From Diphasiastrum complanatum (taxonomy: Eukaryota; Streptophyta; Lycopodiopsida; Lycopodiales; Lycopodiaceae): 64,000 bases of DNA. The position numbers were made by a program, and so were the translations under genes. The notes beneath the pieces are model-generated. The model had not been told where the DNA came from and searched no databases. It worked only from the letters and a program-made list of their open reading frames with translations. Location: positions 76,545,021 to 76,609,020 of the forward strand of contig CM055096.1 of NCBI GenBank assembly GCA_029204225.1, in the 5' to 3' direction. Positions 47,333 to 58,581 of the stretch are shown here, in pieces (within the stretch, counting starts at the first letter, position 1; every line of letters begins with the position of its first letter).

Positions 47333-48388
47333 CTAGTGCTTACCTCTTGTTTCAGATAGATTGCTACCAGTCTCGGCTTTTTTCACTTTTTTAGCAGGTG
47401 TGCCAGTGATAGCCTTCATGAAGTCTAGTTGCATTTGAGTCCTCTTGAGTTCCAGGCCCACTAGCATTTCAGTCCGCTTGAGCTCCATTTCATATCGTAG
47501 CCTTTCATTCTCCTTTTGTTGATCTACCTTGTACTGCTCAATTTTCAAAAGACCCTCTGTAAAAGCCTTCATAGCTAGAACAAACTCATTGCTCTCCTTC
47601 CGACGCTTCAAATTACCTTTTCCTACAGACTTCGATCTGACCTTCACAGGGTTGGGATGTTCCCTTTGGTCCACATTCGGCTCCCATTGAGACGGTGAAG
47701 TAAACGATCCATCATCTCTCAAATTTCTGGCGGGCATGTAGTCTGTGACAATCATCGGCGGTCCAGGCTGAACATGCAGAGGTGGTGGTCTTTTGAGAAC
47801 AGATACCACACCCTCAGGCATATTCCAAGATGCATAATGTTCATGTAAATCAATGCCTGCAGATTTTGGGGTTGTATCATTACCGAGAAGTGCATCAGGC
47901 TCTTTTTGCTTATCCCCCAGCATGAGCTCAAACCTTTCAAACCATCTCCACTTGGAAGGACTGAAGATGAGCCGATCTTTCAAAGCCTTTTCCTCTCTGT
48001 ATTTCCGCCGCAGCTTTTCCATCTTGTGCCTGCATTGATCCCCCGTCCTCGCAACGCCGCACCGAAGATTAACCTCTACAGCCACCTCTTCCCAGTTACT
48101 ACTCCTCAAATTGCCACGTCCCAAGGCGTTCCACTTCTCCTCAAATGCAGCAAGCAAACAGGACGTTGCAGGATCGCTCCACGTATTGTCTTTCCTGTCA
48201 CATATGAGCTTTCCGCAAGCCTCCTGTTCTGCTCCCTTCTGCGATTTCCCATACTCTTCATGTGGAAGCTGCTGCCCATTTGGAATGCCAATGCCAAGCG
48301 GGGGGCTGCAAGATGCATTAGGTGATGGGGATTGCGAGGGATCGGATAAAGATACGCGGACAGGATCAACACGCGACATGGCATACAT
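47333..48388 (-). CDS. SIP1-clade trihelix transcription factor
   Basis: A 351-codon open frame. Residues about 68-150 form a trihelix (GT-like/MYB-SANT) DNA-binding domain. The three core tryptophans are W70, W86 and W99, followed by QCRHKMEKLRRKYREEK (about 118-134) and a fourth-helix WRWF (147-150). A basic KRRK at 261-264 could be a nuclear signal. Residues about 268-335 are a long charged helix, likely a coiled coil, rich in Glu-Leu-Lys-Arg repeats ending QLDFMKAI. This C-terminal helix is characteristic of the SIP1 group (ASIL-like proteins). The last codons after Arg348 read across GAG|GTAAGC, a good splice donor, so the true C-terminus may lie in a further exon. M1 or M4 could be the start. 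DNA target and function cannot be read from sequence. Confidence 0.88.
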   Translation of the reverse strand: MYAMSRVDPVRVSLSDPSQSPSPNASCSPPLGIGIPNGQQLPHEEYGKSQKGAEQEACGKLICDRKDNTWSDPATSCLLAAFEEKWNALGRGNLRSSNWEEVAVEVNLRCGVARTGDQCRHKMEKLRRKYREEKALKDRLIFSPSKWRWFERFELMLGDKQKEPDALLGNDTTPKSAGIDLHEHYASWNMPEGVVSVLKRPPPLHVQPGPPMIVTDYMPARNLRDDGSFTSPSQWEPNVDQREHPNPVKVRSKSVGKGNLKRRKESNEFVLAMKAFTEGLLKIEQYKVDQQKENERLRYEMELKRTEMLVGLELKRTQMQLDFMKAITGTPAKKVKKAETGSNLSETRGKH

Positions 48389-48559
48389 GGATGATGAAAG
48401 AAATCAAAGCAAAGCGATGACAGGAAGACTATTATGCGCAAGCAAAAACATCACAGGAATCCATCCGTGAAGCAAAGAGGTCGATCATCGTTTCCCCGCC
48501 TACTGTAACCACTCTTAACACAATGATTTACTCATTAACTTGATATTGATAAACCCTTA

Positions 48560-49490
48560 AAGACCGAAAAACCTGTTCGACTTACAGCATCGCCAGCGAC
48601 TAAAACGCTCAGAATCTACAGTAAGCGACCAGATTTTACTCTCTGATAATCATGCAAGGATCCACTGATGCAAAAACTACCGACAACCCTTGAAGACCCT
48701 AAAAGCTGTTCGATTCAAGGCAGTGCGTAGCGACTAGAACGCTCAGATTCTATAAAAAGAGACCAGATTCAACTCCCGAATCTTCCTGCGATCCTCTGGT
48801 GCAAAAAACTCAAAAGTTACGAGCAGTCCTTAAAGACAACAAAACCTGTTTTAATTATCAGCGGCACCTAGTGATTCCACAGCAATTCTCGGCTACTAAA
48901 CGCTCAGAGATTCTATGATTAGAGGCTAGATTCAACTCCATAATTCTTCCCAAACGCTCATCTGATGCAAAATCTAATCAAAATCTAGCAGCAATTCTTA
49001 AAGAGCATAAAACCTGTTGGATTTAAACAGCGCCTACAATCCAACAGCCATTCTCGGCTACTACAACGCTCAAATTCTATGATTAAAGACAAGCATCAAC
49101 TACCAAATTCTGCTGCAACGATTCTTTGATGCAAAAAGAATCGAGACCTCACAGCAAAACCTTAAAGATGATCAAACCTTTTTATTATCAGCGAGGCACA
49201 GCAAGCCTGGGCTGCTAAACTCCTCAGATTCTATGACTACAGACCAGATTCAACTCCCAAATTCTCCTGCAAAGACAACAATTGATGCAAAAACCAATCA
49301 AATTCAAACATCAACCAAGCATGTGTGATTTACAGCAGCGCCCACGATCCGACAGCCATCCTCTGCTGCTAAAACCCTCAGATTCCACGATTCAGCTCGC
49401 AAATTCCCACCATTCTCTGATGCAAAATCTAATCAAAACCAAGCAGCAGCTCAACCATCCTCTGATGCAAAATCTAATGCAAACCAAGCA
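48560..49490. repeat. Six degenerate ~155-bp tandem repeats upstream of the trihelix gene
   Basis: A set of words recurs in order: GATGCAAAA, TAAA.CCTGTT, CAGCGCC, AACGCTCAGATTCTAT and CCAGATTCAACTCCC. The CGCTCAG-like word occurs near 48,606, 48,740, 48,900, 49,061, 49,220 and 49,373, giving spacings of about 134-161 bases. The array covers the likely 5' leader and promoter side of the minus-strand trihelix gene. Confidence 0.85.
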
Positions 49491-50943
49491 GAAGCAGCAG
49501 CTGCTTCGTGCTCCATACAAAACGATCGATCGCTCAAGCAAGACAGAGCGAGCTTCCGCAAACCCCTAACGCCACCCGTACAACCACCGCCTCTCTGCTG
49601 CCTCCCCTTTGCCACCGCATCCCTTCTCTGCCTCTCTCTCTCTCTCTCCCCCAGTCCTAATGAAAGCGGGTGGCGCCGCGGGTGCAAGAGCGAGAACGCC
49701 ACATGAGCACTTTATTGCCCTAAGAATAGTATCATTTTTGGGATGCATGGCTACCAGCCTCCGGAGGCACCGTACACGGTAGACTAGTCACTAGGCGGCG
49801 CCGCCACGTGGAGAACAAACCCCCCCCCCCCCCCCCTTCCCCCCTTGTGCCCACCATAGGAGCTTATCCACAAATTTTTTTCATCCTATGAAATTAGGTG
49901 AGTGAGCCAGTTTCGCCGAAAAATCAGGTGAGCCTTTAAATCGCAAATTGTAAACGATTTTTCTTTTTTTACAAAGGAAATGGAGGCGGCTCCTTTTCCT
50001 TTTATAAAAAATTTTACAACCGCAAAGTGCATGTGCCCAAAGGTGTGTGTCAAAACATTGTGGCAAAAAAAAAAAAATTTAATAGGCCACAATGCTCGCG
50101 AGCTTTTGGTATTCCTTTGCAAATGTCGATACTATGTGTTCTAGTTGGTGACTGGTCCATGAAGTTTATCCAAAAAACATTAAAAAAACCACATTTATTT
50201 GCATGTCATAAATTGAGTCTCTCTATTTTTATTGCATGCATCCCAAGACTCTCAATTTGCATGACTCACAACAACAATAATTAAATAGAAATAATTTATT
50301 TGCATTTACAAAACCGCTATGTATAAGTTTTTTGATCGATGTCATATCTGATGCACACACTTTGAATCAAAGTTCAATATTTTAGGTAAGAAAATTAAAT
50401 CCTAACCATTATGCCACAGTTCCAAGACAACCACAATTTGAAAATAGCTAATCACCTTGCATCAAATCTTTTACTTTTCCTTTCATTTGTATACATGATT
50501 AAGCAACTAGTGGTTGTTATATCCAACATATATACAACCTAGCAATGCCATTTACAAAACTAAGCTCCTTAGATGTAACTGCATAGGAGTCGAGATTCGA
50601 GCCTGCTAATCAACAGCTTTACCCATACACCCCACTGCAATGGACCATCCAATCTTCGACAAAGCAATCAAAAGATCAAGAATTAGATATAGATAGTGTA
50701 GTAGTGTCCCAACATTTGTGTTTATAATTTTGTCTTTGTGATCTATGTTTTGAATATATTTCATTTTTGTTTATTTTTTATTTTCAATCTGCTTTTTAAA
50801 TGCATTTTTATAAAGCCACCTAATACCCATTTTGAAGTTCTTTGGATGAAGAAAATTCCACATCATCATTAAGAAAATAAAAAATCCATGTCATCAAATT
50901 GTAAATGCTACATCTCTCTCTAGGTTGGGACATGACCGCTTGG

Positions 50944-50944
<1 letters not shown>
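49491..50944. other. Likely promoter side of the trihelix gene, then featureless DNA
   Basis: A CT/GA-rich tract near 49,625-49,652 and GC-richer sequence to 49,810 could belong to the trihelix promoter. A run of about 20 C lies at about 49,819-49,838. Beyond that, AT-rich DNA has no recognisable gene. Confidence 0.4.

Positions 50945-51019
<75 letters not shown>
50945..51019. repeat. (CT)n microsatellite
   Basis: About 37 uninterrupted CT units. Confidence 0.98.
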
Positions 51020-51023
<4 letters not shown>

Positions 51024-51239
51024 GCGAACTATCTTTGTCACTCCCTCTCAATCAATCGATCTGCAGGAGTGTCACGTCTTGCCATTTCTGCTTGAAGAAA
51101 CAAAATTGCCAAAGCCTTGCTAGCTCTCCACTCTGATTTTGACAGAAAAGACACAAGAAACAAAATTGGACGAACAATTTCGCGACACAAAATCATTCTT
51201 GCTCCACGAACGACCAAGAAGATCAGTCAAGTACCAAGG

Positions 51240-51735
51240 GGTACAAGTATTTGATCAGATATCATGACATTAGCAGAAGTACTCTAGATCGTGACTAATC
51301 TGCGACTCTTGTAATTTGTGATTAGTTGTAGATGTTTAATCTTTATGATCTGGAAGTTACACGACGCGACACGAAAAAGTTTGCAAACTATATACTTTCT
51401 GCTTGATGCATGATACTGTAAGACGAAAAATATTGAATACATGTCCAGCGCGACAATTTTTGTGGAGGATCTGTAGATCCAAAAGTCCGCTAGTAAGCGA
51501 GACACGAATCGTGAGAGAACTGTATTTCTCTCACATCAAAGCACTACGTGGATTTGTCATGTAGTGCTAGAAACCAAGAAAATCATTAGATTATATTGTA
51601 GTTGTTATGCGCATATTATTCTGTATGATTGTATGATCTTGAATGAATATTTGTCTGCTACAATTCGTGTATCGCTTGTTTATTCAATTTTACATTGGTT
51701 TGATTTTGTTGAATGCTATATAATCTGGTGCGGAT
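51240..51735 (+). repeat. Diverged LTR fragment of the 13.4-25.2 kb copia family
   Basis: In reverse-complement it shares blocks with 24,500-24,950: TCCGCTAGTAAGCGAGACAC, GTGGATTTGTCA..TAGTGCT, GTTGTTATGCGCATATTATTCT (partly matching), ATTCGTGTATCGC and TTGAATGCTA. Order is kept, so it is an LTR remnant in the opposite orientation. Its ends are unclear and no internal part follows. Confidence 0.75.
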
Positions 51736-51839
51736 CTTTCCATGATCTAGTTTGCGTGGGTTCTTTAGCTGTTTTTGCAGATAAAAAACTTGATATCTCT
51801 CAGATCTTTGGGAAGTAACTCTCTCAAGGATCACAGTAG

Positions 51840-52786
51840 TTGGATCTAGGTCAGATCTCACTATGGAATTCTCTGTGAGAGTTAACTCTCGCACTAAGTG
51901 AAAATTTCACTGTATGCGAGGGTTCAGAACCATTATTATGGCTAGATCTTCACCAAATCTCTGTACTAACTCTCGCTGGCTTCATCGTTGATGGAAATGA
52001 ACATTCTGAATCGTTTGAGAGGGTTTGCAAGAGTTCTTACTGGAAGGATTTGCTGGATCTTCAATTTTTAGTGATTTTTAGCTCACTGGAATTAAACCAA
52101 CTCTCGTAGGCTTTTCTGTGTCCTTGTCTCTATGAGATGGAACTTCGGAATCCTCTGCAAGATTTCTTGCCTACTGGAACTGAAAATTTTGGTGTCTGCG
52201 AGGGTTTTCTGGTACTTTCCCATCTTTTTTTCACTGGGAACTCTCGCATAGGCACTTAGACAACAAACTAACTCTCGCAAGCTTCTCTATGTCCTGGTCT
52301 CACTGAGACGGAACTTCAAAGGGCTCTACAAGAGTTCTGGTGAAGATTTGGATTTTTTTGAATTTTTTCAAGGGTTTTTTGAAATTTTTTATGATTTTTC
52401 TCTGATTTTTGCAATCTGCTTGGAACTAACTCTTGCAGGCTTTTATGCAGGTCTGGGACAGTACCCTGGAGCTGCTGCCAGTCATGCCAGAGTTAATTCA
52501 CACTAGTTTTGGAGATATAAAAATCTGATGAGATTTAGGCTCTTTTTTCCTCCAAAATACAGATTGGTGTGTTTTTTGGGTTTTTTGGCTAGTTGGTTTG
52601 GTTTTCAAGCCCTTAGAGGCTGTTTAGAGCCTCCTCTACCCTCTCACACCTCCTCCGCTAGCTGTGAACAGTCCAAACACAGAAAAATATAGAAACTGAC
52701 TCTAAGCTCCCAAAATTCAACCTATAACTACTCTAAAAAACAAGAAAAATAGCTAAAACGCAACTACACTAGTTAGTGAAAATCTA
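51840..52786 (-). other. Probable leader of a gypsy element, with repeated AACTCTCGCA words
   Basis: AACTCTCGCA or close variants occur near 51,883, 51,966, 52,099, 52,240, 52,270 and 52,427. The blocks at 52,099 and 52,270 also share GTCTC...TGAGA(T/C)GGAACTTC. The stretch adjoins a primer-binding site on its right, so by position it is the untranslated leader of the minus-strand gypsy. No gag was found. Confidence 0.55.
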
Positions 52787-52804
52787 TCCCCGACAACGGC
52801 GCCA
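52787..52804 (-). other. Primer-binding site, tRNA-Asp type
   Basis: Minus strand TGGCGCCGTTGTCGGGGA differs by one base from the complement of the plant tRNA-Asp 3' end that many Ty3/gypsy elements (Athila/Tat type) use. Confidence 0.85.
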
Positions 52805-53101
52805 CTGTAAGGTCAAAGATCTTGCGTAGTATAGCCCTCCCGCAGGTCAACAAGGGTTAGTTCACTGGATAAGTACCTAACTATGCATAGATGTCACTTT
52901 TAGTTAATTTTTTACTTTTTGTCTAACTCTACCTTCCTTAACACTACTCACACTAACTCTACTCCCCTAACTAACTTCATCATGATTGTTGGTGAAGAGA
53001 ATGATAGAATAGAAGAGGAAGAAGAAGGAGATGAGAGAAGAGAGAGAGATGAGATGGAGGTTAGCTCAAATGCTCAATTTCATTGCTTATGGAAAAACGT
53101 T

Positions 53102-53950
53102 TGTCAAAGTACAGCAAAAAGGACCAAGAATGGATCCAAATCAGATCCACAAGTGTGATTGGGTGTTAGATTAGATTGATCTACCAATCTACACAAGATT
53201 AAATAGCACTAGATCAAATCTACATCAACAAATCTAACAAGAACAATCAAATATGATCAAAACTTGTACTCGCTGGTTGCACACGTGTGAAGACCTGTCA
53301 GAGTACGGACTACTAGCAAATAATGAAGTACACTAAGCTTAGAAACCATTAGAAGCATAAAATCACAAGACAAATGGAGAGATTACTCAAGAAATGCACC
53401 AAAATCAAGATTTAGTTTTCTTTTCAATTATGGCCAAATGAGCCACCATATATACACAAGAGCTGATGCTTACTCAGCTGATTTGGCACGTGTAAGAGTG
53501 CCTACTCATCAAAGGATCCACCAATAATCATCAATATGGCACATGGACCAAGTTTCCTAACTTATAGCCACCTCCCTTGATTTTAGGCAATTTTCCTAAT
53601 TTATAGGGACTTGCACAAATATCTACTACAAGTTGGATCTCACCTACTATTGATGTTTTCACACATGTGAGCAGTCTTTGGCACGTGTGAGATCACTCCT
53701 ATCCATGTGAAATATCTTTTCCTACCAATAAAATGATGCCAAGTGGCATATAGCTAGAAAACTAGATTTTGGCCATTTTAGCCACTAGATCTCAAATGAA
53801 ATGGTATGTACAACCTATATGACTCATCTAAATGATAAATGCATTTATTTCACACTTGGGAACAGGCTCCACACATGTCTAATGATGATATGTACTACTC
53901 ATAATGATATTTACAAGATTTGATCAAGTTAGCTTTTGCCAATTTTAACA
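53102..53950 (-). repeat. 3' LTR of the young LTR element
   Basis: TGTCAAAGTA...TTTTAACA. It contains several ACGTG/ACATGTG words (near 53,282, 53,487, 53,660, 53,682 and 53,870). Confidence 0.95.
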
Positions 53951-54299
53951 CTCCTCCTCAAAACTAACTTGATAAAAATATGATGATATTGAGATTGACT
54001 CCATGGGCTGAATTGGTCTTCAAATATGGACCTTTGCTGGTTCAAAGGTGTGAAGATCAGATGAGCTTGATGTCGATCCGAAATCACCATATCCATGATA
54101 ATGCCTCTTTGATATTGACTTTTTTGATGAACTTGAGAGCTTTGCACCATCCTAGCACCTCTTTCATTGATTTGTTCCATCCTTGAAGCATATGGTTGAT
54201 CCAAAAGCTCCTCCTGCTTGAAAATAGCTGCAACTCCATGAGAAAATAAAGAGTCCTTCTTGACTCATGAGGATCACAAAGATCCAACATCATGTTACC

Positions 54300-55500
54300 A
54301 AGATCTCAAGGATTAGGCTCATCAACATTGGCAAGACTATGCATGCTATAATAACAAAGAGTTTGTATCATATCTTCATGCTTGGTTTCCATGCTAATCT
54401 CAGATCTAATGAGGCTAGATACTTCATTATGGAGATAAGTTTCCTTAGAGGATGATTCACTTTCCTCCATAAAGAGTTTACAATCTGCCTCAATACATGA
54501 AAAAAGACAAATTTTCATACTATGAGTGGACAACTCACTCTTGCTCTTGCAAAAAACTCAAGAACATACATTTCATGAAATAACCATTTGCTTTAAAATC
54601 AATTTCATATCATTAAGAACATCAACTATGTTCTCAAGAGAGACACCATAACTTGCTTTACTCCAACTTTGAGATGCAAAAGTCTCACTAAAGCAAATTG
54701 ATTCACCAAATGACATAAGAGAAGCAAGCATGAGATGTATACTACTTGAAATGTGCTCCTCTTGCCCTTGAAATGTGAGCCATATGAGATCAACCATGTC
54801 TCTTGATATTCTTCTTGGAATCATAACTTGAGAAGGACTCTCCTCCTCAATCCTTGGCACACTTGAACCTCGAGATGACTCCTTGAGATCAACTTCTTGG
54901 TGCTCCTCCTTGATGAAAATTCAAGACCTCCATGTCTCAAAATGATCACAACAAACATGATCATATAATGTGCACTTCATATGATCATCAACATTACTTA
55001 TGCTAGAAACATAAGTCCAAAAATCACCACAACTTGGCATGATTTTTCTAATATTGAAATCAAGAAGTATTTCCATCTCAATAAGGCTAACTACTTGCTT
55101 ATGGATATAAGTGTCCACTTTGGATGCTTCACTTATTCTCATAAGAAGTTTACAACTTGCCTTTAAAATTGAAAATTTACAATCTTCAACATTATGAATG
55201 AACACATCATTCATGATCTTATTGAAACCAACAAAAAATACATTATGAAGACATTTCCATTTCCTTGACTTCATATTCAATGTAAGTTTACAAGGAAAAC
55301 ATGCTTTGCTATCTATTAAGGCATCACACTCAGCTAGTATTGCCTTAATCCACCTTTGAGATACAAAAATCTCTTCAAAGCAAAATAGTTCTTCATAAGA
55401 TTTCATGAGAGCATAAATGAAACTATTTTCATTTTGTGATTGCTCCTCCTTAATCTTTCTTGGTTTCTCTTGGATCATAACAATAAATTTGAACTTTACT
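54300..55500 (-). other. Two diverged copies of an unfamiliar coding segment
   Basis: Minus-strand segment 55,500-54,960 and segment 54,860-54,300 align in order. EELFCFEEIFVSQRWIKA pairs with ESICFSETFASQSWSKA; CKLLMRISEASKVDTYIHK with CKLFMEESESSSKETYLHN; VVSLIEMEI with VSSLIRSEI; SSISNVDD with HSLANVDE. I do not recognise the family. The duplication is old relative to the LTRs, since the copies are strongly diverged. Confidence 0.75.
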
Positions 55501-56099
55501 AAAGTTCTAAGCAAAATGCTTTCCAAGGACATGAAATAAATCCAAGTGACATTAATGAAAGTGACATTTATCTTTGCATCTTGAACCAAAAAATTCACTT
55601 TCAAATGCAAAACTTCAAAAGGTTTGAAATGTGTGATGATGGACTTTTGAAGACAAATCTTGTAAGTCCAAGCCTCATGCATCTTTCCACAAAGAAAACA
55701 CCTTTCCTTGGATTTGTCCTTCTTGCCTTTGCACTTTGAACTTGAAGCTCCATCCTTCACCTCGGCCCCCTTGCTTTGGTTCTCCTTGGATGGATTGGTC
55801 TTCATTTTGTAGCATCTTGAGACAAAATGATCTCTCTTGCCACAAAGCTTGCATTTAGGATCCTTACTTGCCTCCAATAGGTTGCCACCTATTGATGCCA
55901 TGATGAGGAAGTAAAACCTAGTGATATGACTTTTCAAAACGTAATTTGTGACTCTCAAAAAACTAGATTTGAACACATTCAACAATCTACAAGGATCTAC
56001 ACAAGATCTAGACCACAAATTTTGAATCATATCTCTTTCAACCTAGTCAATTGGAAACTAATCTCTGTTTTAATCACTAAGAAAAAAGCACTCTATCAA

Positions 56100-56800
56100 A
56101 TCACAAAAATCAGATCCAAACACCCCTATTGGACTCAACAAATACCAATGAATCCTCCTCTTGAGAGTTGGAATGGATTTGAAAAGATTTGACACCTAGA
56201 TTTTCCTTTTCTCTTGACTAGTTCTCTCAACTTTTGAGATTCTTGAACAAAGTATGGGTTTTGTTTCAAATACTTGAAAAACAAACTTAGTCACTTATTT
56301 CGGACTCACTCTTGACCCAAATAATCTCACTCTTGAGATTTGGATTGAATTTGATTTGATTTGACAACAAATTAAACCACTAATTTTCACAAAAAATGGA
56401 TCTACACTAGATCATAAAAACTTGACATGTATACTTGATTCAAACACACAAAGATCAGATCCAATCACCCCTTTTGAAATCTCTCTTGACCCAAAGAATC
56501 TCACTCTTGAGATTCGGAATGGACATGAAATGGTTTGATAACAATCTATGTCAATAATTTTTCACCAAGCTTAAAAATTAGACATCTAGAGATTCACAAA
56601 GATCCCAATCATGTATGAACACTCAAATATGGACTCCCAATGGGATCACAACTTGACCCTCACACTCTCACAAAGAAAGTTGAATAGAACTTATTTGAGT
56701 TTCATACATATAATGTCAAAATTTTGCTCAAAAAATTGAATTCATTCACCCCTATTGGACTCCACCAAGTACCAATGACTCTACCTCTTTAGAGTTGGAA
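56100..56800 (-). repeat. Short dispersed repeats in the young element's leader
   Basis: Related blocks occur near 56,110, 56,300, 56,470 and 56,745. They share CACCCCTATTGGACTC, CTTGACCCAAA.AATCTCACTC and GAGA(T/G)TTGGAATGG words. Confidence 0.7.
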
Positions 56801-57721
56801 TGAAATTCAAATTTTCATAAATGTGATACTTCTCTCTCACTAAGATATTTGCTTACAAAGAGCTAATGCCACTTAGCAAGATTTGATCACTATGAAGAAG
56901 ACAATTTTTCCACCAAAGTCAAGAATTGAGTTACTAGTTCTTGCCCTCTACAAAGGAAGGACCTCTTGAAAATTTTGGATCAACCACAACACATATGCCT
57001 CACTCACCTTTATGACTTTAATTCAAGCAAAAAAAACACACTCACACGCTTGAGTAGGGGTGAACAATGTGACTTGGATCTCAAATTTTTCTCCTAGTAC
57101 TTGCCAACAATTCTTATCACCTTGTATAGGTAGATTTTGCCTTTATGAGTGTTTGTGCTTTAGAAATTCACTAAGATTTCACTTGGAGGACTGATCCAAG
57201 AGTGTCTTCTATCATTTAGATGCTTCTAGACTCGGCCCTTTCACTCTTGAACAAATCTAGAATGAAGGTATAATGGATTTCAATCACTCCCCTTGCAAAT
57301 CAATGCTTAATCTTTGGTTTATAGCACTCTTTCTCTCTCAACTTCAATGTACACTCAAAAAATCAGAGAATAAAATTCAATGTATTGTAAACAAGCTTTA
57401 ATCCATCTATATGATTGATCTAAACCAAGAACAAATCAATGGAATAGAAACAATGCAAGTGAAAGCTTGAAAAATGCACTAAATTGACTCAAAATTGAGT
57501 GTATGAAGCTCAAAATGCACCAAACTGAATTTTACTGTCAAAAACAGATCCTAACAACCCCACACGAGTGGAAAGTACACCTGCAGCCCACAACAGGATT
57601 TGGTACAAATATGATAGTTCTAGCTATCCATTCAACCTCACTACCTCAATATTAGCTTGTTTCCAAAAACCTGCCAATTTGGGTATAGTTTAGATCAATG
57701 CCTTAAATGCACTTGTACTTG

Positions 57722-57733
57722 GCTCTAATACCA
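57722..57733 (-). other. Primer-binding site of the young LTR element
   Basis: Minus strand TGGTATTAGAGC, immediately beside the LTR at 57,734. Confidence 0.88.
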
Positions 57734-58581
57734 TGTCAAAGTACAGCAAAAAGGACCAAGAATGGATCCAAATCAGATCCACAAGTGTGATTGGGTGTTA
57801 GATTAGATTGATCTACCAATCTACACAAGATTAAATAGCACTAGATCAAATCTACATCAACAAATCTAACAAGAACAATCAAATATGATCAAAACTTGTA
57901 CTCACTGGTTTCACACGTGTGAAGACCTGTCAGAGTACAGGCTACCAGCAAATAATAAAGTACACTAAGCTTAGAAACCATTAGAAGCATAAAATCACAA
58001 GACAAATGGAGAGATTACTCAAGAAATGCACCAAAACCAAGATTTAGCTTTCTTTTCAATTATGGCCAAATGAGCCACCATATATACACAAGAGCTGATG
58101 CTTACTCAGCTGATTTGGCATGTGTGAGAGTGCCTACTCATCAAAGGATCCACCAATAATCATCAATATGGCACATGGACCAAGTTTCCTAACTTATAGC
58201 CACCTCCCTTGATTTTAGGCAATTTTCCTAATTTATAGGGACTTGCACAAATATCTACTACAAGTTGGATCTCACCTACTACTGAGATTTTCACACATGT
58301 GAGCAGTCCTTGGAACGTGTGAGATCACTCCTATCCATGTGAATTATCTTTTCCTACCAATAAAATGATGCAAGTGGCATATAGCTAGAAAACTAGATTT
58401 TGGCCATTTTAGCCACTAGATCTCAAATGAAATGGTATGTACAACCTATATGACTCATCTAAATGATAAATGCATTTATTTCACATGTGGGAACAGGCTC
58501 CACACATGTCTAATGATGATATGTACTACTCATAATGGTATTTACAAGATTTGATCAAGTTAGCTTTTGCCAATTTTAACA
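57734..58581 (-). repeat. 5' LTR of the young LTR element
   Basis: Pairs with 53,102-53,950, about 97-98% identical by eye. Confidence 0.95.

Larger units (their letters stand above)
53102..58581 (-). mobile_element. Young non-autonomous LTR element with zinc knuckles and unfamiliar interior
   Basis: LTRs of about 849 bp (53,102-53,950) and 848 bp (57,734-58,581) differ at about 20 positions by my count, roughly 2.4%. Primer-binding site is at 57,722-57,733 (minus TGGTATTAGAGC, one mismatch to the Met type). A purine tract GAGGAGGAG adjoins the 3' LTR. Flanking 5-bp sites are ACGTT/ACCTT. The 3.8-kb interior has no protease, integrase or RT. A minus-strand open stretch (56,030-54,921) has KCKLCGKRDHFVSRCYK and a second knuckle-like RCFLCGKMHEAWTYKIC. 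The element therefore depends on another element's enzymes. Its ends look whole. Confidence 0.9.

Noticed and set aside
48106-48441. Open frames overlapping the trihelix gene in other frames
   Set aside because: They are shadows of the trihelix coding sequence, which has the domain evidence.
49282-49569. 95-codon plus-strand open frame antisense to the trihelix upstream region
   Set aside because: It lies inside the ~155-bp repeat array and is rich in Gln/Lys because of the repeat words.
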